Shown one piece after another: positions 57,075 to 64,000 of a DNA stretch of 64,000 nucleotides. The translations under genes and the position numbers were made by a program. A model generated the notes under the pieces. That model was given only the letters and a program-made list of their open reading frames with translations. It was not told the origin of the DNA and did not search any database. The stretch covers positions 186,001-250,000 of the forward strand of contig NZ_JACHGP010000010.1 of the NCBI RefSeq assembly GCF_014202335.1, written 5' to 3'. Source of the DNA: Mycobacterium sp. AZCC_0083. GTDB lineage: Bacteria > Actinomycetota > Actinomycetes > Mycobacteriales > Mycobacteriaceae. Numbering within the stretch: the stretch's first letter is position 1; each line of letters starts with the position of its first letter.

Positions 57075-59300
57075 GTGACCCGGCCAGCGCTGCGCATCTG
57101 CCCGTTCTGTGAAGCCACCTGCGGACTGACCCTCGAGATCGACGACGAAGCCGCGCGGGTGACCGCGGCCCGCGGCGACCGCGACGACGTCTTCAGCGCC
57201 GGTTTCATCTGCCCCAAGGGAGCCAGCTTCGGCGAACTCGACGGCGACCCCGACCGATTGACCGGACCACTGGTCCGTCGTGACGGCGAGCTGGTCGAAG
57301 TCAGCTGGGACGAGGCGTTCGAGGCCGCAGCCCTTGGCCTTTCCGCCGTCGTCGGCGAGAGCGGCGGGGAGTCGGTGGCGGTCTACTTCGGCAACCCGAA
57401 CGCGCACACCATCGCCGGTTCGATGTACGTACCGCTGATCATCCGCGGGCTCGGTACCCATCAGGTCTACTCGGCGAGCACGCTCGATCAGATGCCCAAG
57501 CACGTCTCGCTCGGCTACATGTTCGGCAACCCCGTGGCGTTCACCGTTCCGGATCTCGACCGCACCGACTACCTCGTCGTCATCGGGGCGAATCCGTTGG
57601 TGTCCAACGGAAGTCTGGCCACTGCCGCCGACTTCGGTGGCAAGCTCAAGGTGCTGCGCAAGCGCGGTGGCCGACTAGTGGTGATCGATCCGGCCCGCAC
57701 CCGCACGGCAGCGATGGCCGATCGGCACATCGCGCCGCGCCCCGGTACGGATGCCGCCCTGCTCTTCGCCGTGGTGCACGCCCTCTTCGACGAAGGGCTG
57801 GTCGATCTTGGCGACCTCGCAGAGCACGTCACCGGCGTCGACGACGTCCGTGCGCTGGCCGCCGGTTTTGCGCCAGAGGACGTCGCCGCCCACTGCGGAG
57901 TGTCGGCAGACGACATCCGGACCATCGCGCGCGAAATCGCCGCGGCCCCCTCGGCCGCGGTGTACGGCCGGATGGGAACGTCCACAGTCGAATTCGGCAC
58001 CGTCGGCAGCTGGCTGGTCGACGTCATCAACGTCCTCACCGGCAATCTGGACCGACCGGGCGGTGCGATGTTCGCGCAGTCACCGGTGGGGCCCGCCGCC
58101 CGTCCGCCGAAGCCGGGCAGGGGATTCCGCACCGGGAGATGGCACAGCAGGGTCTCCGGATACCCCGAGGCGCTCTCCGAACTTCCGACCGCAGCACTTC
58201 CCGAGGAGATCGATACCGAGGGCGAAGGACAGGTCAAGGCCGTGATCACCGTCGCGGGCAACCCAGTACTGTCCGCCCCCGACGGCGACCGGCTCAGCCG
58301 CGCCCTGGCCGGGGTCGGCTTCATGCTCAGCATCGACCCCTACCTCAACGAGACCACCCGGCACGCCGACGTCATCCTTCCGCCGCCACCGCCCTCACGC
58401 AGCGCCCACTTCGACGTCGCGCTGAGCAATCTGTCGGTGCGGAACAACGCGCGGTACTCGCTACCGGTGCTGCCGCTCGACGCCGGCCGCCCCGACGAAC
58501 CGGAGATTCTCTCCCGCATAGCGCTGATCCTCTATGGGCTTGGACCGTTCGCCGATCCTGCGCTGGTCGACGAACAGGTGATCGCGGCGACGTTGGCGAA
58601 GGAGACCGCCGATCCCGATTCGCCGGTGGCGGGCCGCGCGGTGGACGAGTTGACCGCCATGCTGCCGCAGGGGCCGGGTTACGAACGCCGGCTCGACATG
58701 ATGCTGCGGCTGGGGCCGTACGGCGACGCCTTCGGCGCGAAACCCGATGGCCTGACCCTGGATCGGCTCAAGGACGCCCCGCACGGCATCGACTTCGGCC
58801 CGTTGCGGCCACGGCTGACCGAGGTGTTGCGGACGCCCTCTGGCAAGGTCGAACTCGCCCCAGAGCCGGTGGTGGCCGACGTGGAGAGGTTGCACGCCTC
58901 GCTCGATCGTGACGCCGACGACTTCGTTCTGATCGGCCGCCGTCACCTACGGTCGAACAACAGCTGGATGCACAACCTGCCTGCCCTCGCCGGCGGCACG
59001 AACCGCTGCACGCTGCGGATCCATCCGGACGACGCGGCCGCTCTCGGCGTCACCGACAGGGCGCGCATCAAGGGGCCAGGAGGTGAGCTGGAGGCACCCG
59101 TCGAGATCACCGGCGACATCAGGCGCGGTGTCGTCTCGCTACCGCACGGCTGGGGGCACGACCGCGGCGGAACCAGGCAGACGGTGGCCGAGGGCCAACC
59201 GGGCGTGAACGTCAACCAGCTCAACGACGGGACGTCGCTGGACCCGCTATCAGGAACCGCGGTGTTGAACGGGATCCCGGTAGAGATCAGTCCGGTTTAG
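57075..59300 (+). CDS. Molybdopterin-dependent oxidoreductase (DMSO reductase family)
   Basis: 741 residues. The N-terminal 4Fe-4S motif is C-x2-C-x3-C (CPFCEATCG) plus Cys in FICPKG. Then come the bis-MGD domains (VVIGANPLVSNGS, ADRHIAPRPGTDAALLFAVV) and a C-terminal MGD-binding beta domain (LIGRRHLRSNNSWMHNLP and GVNVNQLND). No Tat signal, so cytosolic. It resembles formate-dehydrogenase/nitrate-reductase-like single-subunit proteins of actinobacteria; substrate and electron partner are unknown. GTG 57075 is 15 bases after hpt. Its TAG overlaps the lpqG TAA by 4 bases. Confidence 0.9.
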   Translation: MTRPALRICPFCEATCGLTLEIDDEAARVTAARGDRDDVFSAGFICPKGASFGELDGDPDRLTGPLVRRDGELVEVSWDEAFEAAALGLSAVVGESGGESVAVYFGNPNAHTIAGSMYVPLIIRGLGTHQVYSASTLDQMPKHVSLGYMFGNPVAFTVPDLDRTDYLVVIGANPLVSNGSLATAADFGGKLKVLRKRGGRLVVIDPARTRTAAMADRHIAPRPGTDAALLFAVVHALFDEGLVDLGDLAEHVTGVDDVRALAAGFAPEDVAAHCGVSADDIRTIAREIAAAPSAAVYGRMGTSTVEFGTVGSWLVDVINVLTGNLDRPGGAMFAQSPVGPAARPPKPGRGFRTGRWHSRVSGYPEALSELPTAALPEEIDTEGEGQVKAVITVAGNPVLSAPDGDRLSRALAGVGFMLSIDPYLNETTRHADVILPPPPPSRSAHFDVALSNLSVRNNARYSLPVLPLDAGRPDEPEILSRIALILYGLGPFADPALVDEQVIAATLAKETADPDSPVAGRAVDELTAMLPQGPGYERRLDMMLRLGPYGDAFGAKPDGLTLDRLKDAPHGIDFGPLRPRLTEVLRTPSGKVELAPEPVVADVERLHASLDRDADDFVLIGRRHLRSNNSWMHNLPALAGGTNRCTLRIHPDDAAALGVTDRARIKGPGGELEAPVEITGDIRRGVVSLPHGWGHDRGGTRQTVAEGQPGVNVNQLNDGTSLDPLSGTAVLNGIPVEISPV

Positions 59301-60040
59301 CTGAGCTCGAAAACCACCGTCACCGAGAAGCCGACGGTCTGCTGACCCGGCTCGATCGGCACGGCCGCCTCGGACATGGCGTCGAACTTGGGCATCGGCG
59401 TCGGGGGCGGGACGGCGGCTCCCGCCTCGGTAATCGAGATGACCTTGCCCAGCTCCAGTCCGGACAACTGCGCGTACTGCTGGGCGCGATCCTTGGCGTC
59501 GTTGAAGGCGTGCGCACGAGCGTCCTTCACCAACTGCGAGTCGTCCTCGATGGAGAGGTTCACCGAATTGATCCTGGTGGCGTTGCCGCCCGCTGTCTGA
59601 ATCGCCGTGATCACCCCGGAGGCGGCGTCGAACTTGCGGACCTTCACCTCGATCGAGTTGCTTGCCCGGTATGCGGTGATGACGGAGTTGTCCCCGTACT
59701 GCGGCTGCAGGTTGACCCCGGTGGTGCCGATGTCCTTGGCGTCGATGCCCTGGCTCTTCACCGCGTCGAGCACGGCCGTCATGCGGTCGTTGCTCTGGTT
59801 CAGCGCGGCCGTGGCGTCGGGTGCGATGGTCTCGATCGCGGCGTCGATGGTGACGGTGTCGGGCGTGCCCTCCACCTTGCCAGAGCCCACCACGGTGACC
59901 TGCCGGACGTGGGAGTCGGGGCCGCTCGCGGCCGGTGGTCCCGACGACGAATCGCACGCCGAAAGCCCTACCATCGCCAGCCCCGCCACGGCGAGCACGA
60001 GCAGTCGGGTGGGCGTCTTCGTCCGTACGGCGATCTGCAT
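59297..60040 (-). CDS. lpqG: SIMPL-domain lipoprotein LpqG
   Basis: 247 residues. The signal peptide (LLVLAVAGLAMVGLSAC) ends in the lipobox LSAC, so it is an extracytoplasmic lipoprotein. The rest is a SIMPL/DUF541 domain: VTVVGSGKVEGTPDTVTID, then KDIGTTGVNLQPQYG and ARAHAFNDAKDRAQQYAQLSG. It matches M. tuberculosis LpqG (Rv3623) in length and in lying convergent with the hpt side. Function unknown. ATG 60040. Confidence 0.9.
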   Translation of the reverse strand: MQIAVRTKTPTRLLVLAVAGLAMVGLSACDSSSGPPAASGPDSHVRQVTVVGSGKVEGTPDTVTIDAAIETIAPDATAALNQSNDRMTAVLDAVKSQGIDAKDIGTTGVNLQPQYGDNSVITAYRASNSIEVKVRKFDAASGVITAIQTAGGNATRINSVNLSIEDDSQLVKDARAHAFNDAKDRAQQYAQLSGLELGKVISITEAGAAVPPPTPMPKFDAMSEAAVPIEPGQQTVGFSVTVVFELS

Positions 60041-60049
60041 ACAGGCACC

Positions 60050-61075
60050 CTACAGATTCGGCTCGACCAGAATCTTGCAATGTCGGTCCGGGTCGGACAG
60101 CTCGTCGAACGCCTCGCCGACCGCGTCCAGACCCACTTCGCCGGTGATCATCGGGGCCACGTCCACCTCGCCATCGGCGATCGATCGCAGCGAGTTCGCG
60201 AACTCGGCGGGGTCATAGCCGAACACGAACTGCAGGTTGATCTCCTTGGCGATCCCGAAGAACGGATGCACCGCGTCGGGCTGCATGCAGACCCCCGCGA
60301 CGACGAGCCGGGTTCGGCTCGGCGCCCTGCGCAGCACGTCGTCGATGACGCCGGGCGCACCGACCGCCTCGAAGACGACGGCGGGCGAGGTCGATTCGAA
60401 CGGTGAACCATCGGCCGGGTCGACGGTGCGGTGCGCCCCGACGGCCAACGCCAGCTCTCGACGCTTCGCCGAGAAGTCCGACGCCACAATCGTTTCCACA
60501 CCGCGAGCCTTCAGTGCGGCGATGATCGCGATCCCGATCGGTCCACACCCGATGACCAACGCCGTCTCGCCGCGGGTGATGTCGGACTTGTTGACCGCGT
60601 GCAGGCCGACCGCCATGGGTTCGGTGAGCGCGGCGTGCCGGGCGTCGAGCCCGTTGGGCACCGACAGCAGCAGCGGCGCAGACAACACCATCCGTTCGGC
60701 ATAACCACCGAGCGTGGTGTTGCTGTAGACGATCATCTCCACGCCTGCCTGCGACAGCAGCACCGGCACCGACGCGACCAGGGTGCCCGCCGGCGGTGCC
60801 TCGGTGCCCGGCCCGGCGTCGAGGATCTCGGCGCTGAACTCGTGGCCCATGAACACGTCGGCCCCGAGGTCCACCGACACACCCACCCCGGCGGGCAGAC
60901 CCTCCAACTGGGCGCTCGCCGCGAGCACGTCGTCCCCGTGCTTGGCGAAGTGCAGGTCCGACCCGCAGATCCCGCATGCCTTGACGTCGACCAGCACCTG
61001 GCCTGGCCCAGGGACGGGCTCGGGCAGGTCGTCGCGGTAGACCATGCGTCCGCCGCGCAGCACCGAGCCGCGCAT
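60050..61075 (-). CDS. Zinc-dependent alcohol dehydrogenase family (MDR)
   Basis: 341 residues. Catalytic zinc region CGICGSDLHF and MGHEFSAEI (GHE), cofactor domain VIGCGPIGIAIIAAL and a Rossmann Asp in VASDFSAKR that suggests NAD(H). The four-cysteine structural zinc loop is missing: its place is taken by VPVLLSQAGVEM, which is the form in some sorbitol/threonine-type dehydrogenases. ATG 61075 touches the TGA of the LLM gene (TGATG), so translation is coupled. Third gene of an ephA-LLM-ADH operon. Confidence 0.88.
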   Translation of the reverse strand: MRGSVLRGGRMVYRDDLPEPVPGPGQVLVDVKACGICGSDLHFAKHGDDVLAASAQLEGLPAGVGVSVDLGADVFMGHEFSAEILDAGPGTEAPPAGTLVASVPVLLSQAGVEMIVYSNTTLGGYAERMVLSAPLLLSVPNGLDARHAALTEPMAVGLHAVNKSDITRGETALVIGCGPIGIAIIAALKARGVETIVASDFSAKRRELALAVGAHRTVDPADGSPFESTSPAVVFEAVGAPGVIDDVLRRAPSRTRLVVAGVCMQPDAVHPFFGIAKEINLQFVFGYDPAEFANSLRSIADGEVDVAPMITGEVGLDAVGEAFDELSDPDRHCKILVEPNL

Positions 61076-62277
61076 CAGGTGCGCTCCGCCGGCTGAGCAG
61101 CGGCCGTCTGCTCGTCGACGTGTTCGGTGATCGCATTGACGATCGCCTGGCCGGCCCGGCCGAACAGCTGATCCCGGATGCCCTTTGCCCATTCGTGCGA
61201 CTCTTGGGGCGCGCCGAGCTGACCCTTGAAGTGCGGCATCACCTCTCGCGCGAACAGCTCATAGGAATGGAAGGTGGCAGCGGGCGACGCCCAGTCGTGG
61301 CCGAGCAGCAGGAAGGTCCCGAACCCGCCGGACCTGTCCAGCAGATCCTGAATGTAGGTCACCGCCTCGGCAGGCGTGCCGATGCAGCAATTGCCCTTGC
61401 TCGCATAGTCTTCGACGAACTCCCGTGGCGTCTGGCCGCCTTCGACCTCGTTGTTGAGTGGTACGAAGCCTGCGGCACCGAAGTACTCCGCGAAGTCCTG
61501 CAGGCCGTACGTGCAGTCGTCGATCGCCTGGTCCTTGGTATCGGCCAGGTGGACGATGCCGAGCACCCGCCAGTCCTTGCGGTCGGGTGCGTCGCGGCCC
61601 GACTTGGCGGCCTGGTCGCCGACGACGTCCCAGGTGGTCTCCAGCGCGGCGAAACCGCCGGGCACCGACATCGACAGCGAGAGCAGCGAGGTGCCGAGCG
61701 ACCCGGCCAGCCGTGGACCGGACGGGGAGATCATTGCTGCGCAGGCGATTTCGGGGTACGGCCAGGTGTATGGCCGCATGTGCAGTGCGGCGTCGCGCAG
61801 CGTGAACCAATCCGTCTCCCTGCTGATCCGCTCGCCGGGGCCTGCACGGAAGAGCGCGAGGATCGCCTCGAGCGACTCCTGCATCATCGGCCGCTGGTCC
61901 ATCGGGTCGATGCCCATCATGTAGGCATCCGATGGCAGCGCTCCAGGGCCGGTGCCGAAGATCACCCGCCCGCGTGTGAGGTGGTCGAGCAGCACCCATC
62001 GGTCGGCCACCATCAACGGGTGGTGGTAGGGCAGCGACACCACGCCGGTGCCGAAGCGGATGTGCTTGGTGCGCTCGGCGGCCGCCGCGATGAACACCTC
62101 GGGGCAGGCGATCAACTCGTAACCACCAGAATGGTGCTCGCCGAACCAGGCCTCGTCGAAGCCGAGGCGGTCCAGCGCCTCGACCCGGCCCATGTCGTAT
62201 TGCAGTGCGTTGGTGGGGGATTGGCCGACTGGATGGAACGGGGTGATGAACACCCCGAAGTTCAGTGGCTTGCTCAC
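61075..62277 (-). CDS. LLM class flavin-dependent oxidoreductase (Rv3618 type)
   Basis: 400 residues of the luciferase-like monooxygenase family: FGVFITPFHPVGQSP, GFDEAWFGEHHSGGYE, TGVVSLPYHHPLMVADR and GRVIFGTGPGALPSDAYMMG. It uses reduced flavin (FMNH2 or F420H2) and is in the limonene/alkanal monooxygenase-like branch. GTG 62277 overlaps the TGA of ephA (GTGA, 62274-62277), supporting this start rather than upstream ones. M. tuberculosis has the same Rv3617-Rv3618 pair. Confidence 0.92.
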   Translation of the reverse strand: MSKPLNFGVFITPFHPVGQSPTNALQYDMGRVEALDRLGFDEAWFGEHHSGGYELIACPEVFIAAAAERTKHIRFGTGVVSLPYHHPLMVADRWVLLDHLTRGRVIFGTGPGALPSDAYMMGIDPMDQRPMMQESLEAILALFRAGPGERISRETDWFTLRDAALHMRPYTWPYPEIACAAMISPSGPRLAGSLGTSLLSLSMSVPGGFAALETTWDVVGDQAAKSGRDAPDRKDWRVLGIVHLADTKDQAIDDCTYGLQDFAEYFGAAGFVPLNNEVEGGQTPREFVEDYASKGNCCIGTPAEAVTYIQDLLDRSGGFGTFLLLGHDWASPAATFHSYELFAREVMPHFKGQLGAPQESHEWAKGIRDQLFGRAGQAIVNAITEHVDEQTAAAQPAERT

Positions 62278-63257
62278 TTCGCCTCCAATTCGGCGAGGAA
62301 CTTCAGCAGTTCCGCGTTGACCTCGTCCGGCCGCTCCTGCTGAAGCCAGTGCCCGGCACCGTCGAGCAGAACTTCGCGGTACGGGCCGGACACGACGTCG
62401 GACATCCGGTCGCGCGGTGTGAAGCCGAGCACGGGGTCCGCGGTTCCTGCGATGAACAGCGTCGGCACCGAGATGGTGGACGCGGGCGTGTTCTCGGTCA
62501 GCTCCCAGTTGCGGTCGAAGTTGCGGTACCAGTTCAGCGGTCCGGTGAAGCCGGTGCGGGTGAACTCGGCGACGTAGTGGTTGATCTCGTCCTGGCTGAT
62601 CCAATCCGGCGGGCCGACGGGCTCCGGGAGCCGGTCGATGAAGCCTTCTGGACCCGGCGCGAACATCCGCGCCGCAGCGGCCTCGTCGGCATCCGATCGC
62701 AGCCCGCCGATCATCCGGCGAATCGTTCTGGCCGGATCGCCGCCGAGTTCCGCATCGGCGACGCCGGGCTCCTGGAAGTACAGCATGTAGAAGAAGTTCT
62801 CGCCGAAGATGCCGCGCCAGATCTGTGTGGGCGGCGCAAGCGCTCTCGGTACCGGAGGCACGCTGAGCGCGACCACGCCCGACACCCGGTCCGGGTGGAA
62901 CAGCGGAAAGTTGGTCACGACGGGTGAGCCCCAGTCGTGCCCGATCACCACGGCCTTCTCGGCGCCGACGTCGTCCAGCAAGCCGGCGATGTCACCCGTC
63001 AGCGCCACGATGTCGTAGGCGTCGACCGAATCCGGCTTGGTCGAGCCGCCGTAACCGCGCTGATCGGGGGCCAGCACGTGGTAGCCGGCATCGGCCAGGA
63101 CCGGTATCTGGTGTCGCCAGGAGTAGGCCAGCTCCGGGAAGCCGTGTGCCAGCACCACGACGGGCGCGCCGCGGTCGCCGGCCTCGGTCACCCGCAACTG
63201 CACGCCATTGGTGTTGACTATCCGTTCGGTGGATGTGATCACCGTCTCAGTCTGCAC
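62274..63257 (-). CDS. ephA: Epoxide hydrolase EphA
   Basis: 327 residues with alpha/beta hydrolase and cap domains. The oxyanion loop is AHGFPEL (HGxP), the nucleophile Asp108 in IGHDWGSP, the cap tyrosine region FFYMLYFQEPG, the acid Asp in FIAGTADPVLG and the base His in LDGAGHWLQQERP. It opens epoxides to diols in the cytosol. It matches M. tuberculosis EphA (Rv3617) by neighbour (LLM gene) and size. It is the first gene of the three-gene operon, divergent from ftsH with 116 bases between the starts. Confidence 0.93.
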   Translation of the reverse strand: MQTETVITSTERIVNTNGVQLRVTEAGDRGAPVVVLAHGFPELAYSWRHQIPVLADAGYHVLAPDQRGYGGSTKPDSVDAYDIVALTGDIAGLLDDVGAEKAVVIGHDWGSPVVTNFPLFHPDRVSGVVALSVPPVPRALAPPTQIWRGIFGENFFYMLYFQEPGVADAELGGDPARTIRRMIGGLRSDADEAAAARMFAPGPEGFIDRLPEPVGPPDWISQDEINHYVAEFTRTGFTGPLNWYRNFDRNWELTENTPASTISVPTLFIAGTADPVLGFTPRDRMSDVVSGPYREVLLDGAGHWLQQERPDEVNAELLKFLAELEAK

Positions 63258-63373
63258 GGCTTCGCCCTCGGCTCAATAAGCCGTCGGGAACTGTGCGACG
63301 TTGGTCTAGCGGTAGCCTGAACTGACCCAGCTGTGCGTATCGGAAGGACCTGGCCCTCGAAGGCCGATGCTCG

Positions 63374-64000
63374 ATGAACCGAAAAAATGTCATCCGTACC
63401 CTGACCGCGGTCACGGTGGTCCTGCTCCTGGGTTGGTTTTTCCTCTACTTCAGCGACGACACCCGCAACTACACGCCCGTCGACACCTCGGTGGCGATGA
63501 GCCAGATCAGCGCCGACAACGTCAAGACCGCGCAGATCGACGACAGCGAACAGCAGCTTCGCCTCGACCTCAAGAGCGGTAACGGCGACACCGAGGGCAA
63601 GACGCAGCTCCTCACCAAGTACCCGACGGGCTACGGCGTGGATCTGTTCAACGCGCTCAGCGCCAAGAACGTCAAGACCAACACCGTGGTCAAGCAGGAC
63701 AGCGTCTTCACGTCGCTGCTGTTCTATCTGCTGCCTCTGCTGCTGCTGGTCGGGCTGTTCGTGATGTTCTCCCGCATGCAGTCCGGCGGCCGGATGGGCT
63801 TCGGCTTCGGCAAGTCGAAGGCCAAGCAGCTCGGCAAGGACATGCCCAGCACCACGTTCGCCGACGTCGCAGGCGTCGATGAGGCGGTCGAGGAGCTCTA
63901 CGAGATCAAGGACTTCCTACAGAACCCGTCGCGGTACCAGGCGTTGGGCGCCAAGATCCCGAAGGGCGTGCTGCTCTACGGCCCGCCAGGCACCGGCAAG
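63374..64000 (+). CDS. ftsH: ATP-dependent zinc metalloprotease FtsH (5' part, cut by window end)
   Basis: The first 209 residues only. NRKNVIRTLTAVTVVLLLGW is the first membrane helix, FYLLPLLLLVGLFVMFSR near residues 116-133 the second, with the short extracytoplasmic domain between; MGFGFGKSKAKQL, TFADVAGVDEAVEEL and the start of the AAA+ domain follow. The window ends on the lysine of the Walker A motif GPPGTGK, so the ATPase second half and protease domain lie beyond. It degrades membrane and regulatory proteins. ATG 63374 gives the standard mycobacterial N-terminus. Confidence 0.97.
   Translation, partial: MNRKNVIRTLTAVTVVLLLGWFFLYFSDDTRNYTPVDTSVAMSQISADNVKTAQIDDSEQQLRLDLKSGNGDTEGKTQLLTKYPTGYGVDLFNALSAKNVKTNTVVKQDSVFTSLLFYLLPLLLLVGLFVMFSRMQSGGRMGFGFGKSKAKQLGKDMPSTTFADVAGVDEAVEELYEIKDFLQNPSRYQALGAKIPKGVLLYGPPGTGK

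Overview
The window is chromosomal DNA of a high-GC actinobacterium, almost certainly a Mycobacterium (Mycolicibacterium-type). The evidence is a gene backbone collinear with the Mycobacterium tuberculosis Rv3646c-Rv3610c region: topA, a membrane class III adenylate cyclase (Rv3645 type), holB, tRNA-Thr, an Rv3635-type membrane protein divergent from galE1, a flippase/glycosyltransferase/DUF2304 set (Rv3630-Rv3632 type), ppa, dacB, a DUF2342 metalloprotease, tilS, hpt, lpqG, an Rv3618-type luciferase-like enzyme, ephA and the 5' part of ftsH, which is cut by the window end. The predicted proteins also look mycobacterial (FtsH N-terminus, Ppa, lysine/alanine-rich TopA tail), and GTG starts and 4-base GTGA/ATGA overlaps are common. 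The M. tuberculosis comparisons are from memory, not from an alignment.

Layout. 0-9.9 kb is housekeeping backbone (topA, cyclase, holB, tRNA-Thr, a hydrolase, envelope membrane protein, galE1). 10-12.5 kb holds an inserted D-aminoacylase-like amidohydrolase with a TetR regulator. 12.5-20.7 kb is a leftward operon that reads dedA-like gene, single-module membrane NRPS of the Pls/PosA type, compact M1 peptidase, flippase, polyprenyl-phosphate sugar synthase-like glycosyltransferase and DUF2304 protein; most junctions overlap by 4 bases, so this looks like one cell-envelope system.

20.8-52.4 kb is a long catabolic, accessory-looking stretch lying between backbone genes that are close together in M. 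tuberculosis. It holds: (a) a complete D-glucarate to 2-oxoglutarate route (dehydratase, decarboxylating dehydratase, 2-oxoglutarate semialdehyde dehydrogenase) with a LysR regulator; (b) a Dpp/Opp-type ABC importer operon with a TauE-like permease and an IclR regulator, followed by a second, E. coli GudD-like glucarate dehydratase and a 2-hydroxyacid dehydrogenase; (c) an exported-polysaccharide type acyltransferase; (d) a TetR-controlled operon of an amino acid/amine permease, an FAD amine oxidase and an amidohydrolase, with a perfect 22-bp-arm inverted repeat in the end of the permease gene; (e) an SDR with a divergent AraC regulator, an EstB-like esterase, glgX, and a purine-ureide pair (allantoicase and a divergent OHCU-decarboxylase-like protein).

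52.4-64 kb returns to backbone (ppa, dacB, metalloprotease, tilS, hpt, lpqG, LLM enzyme, ephA, ftsH) with an inserted molybdopterin oxidoreductase and a zinc alcohol dehydrogenase. The ESX/PE/PPE and espACD genes that M. tuberculosis carries between lpqG and ftsH are absent. I see no insertion sequence, prophage, CRISPR array or rRNA gene. The most unusual items are the NRPS/M1-peptidase/flippase operon, the unknown substrates of the two importer-linked catabolic operons, and the perfect inverted repeat at 41721-41772.
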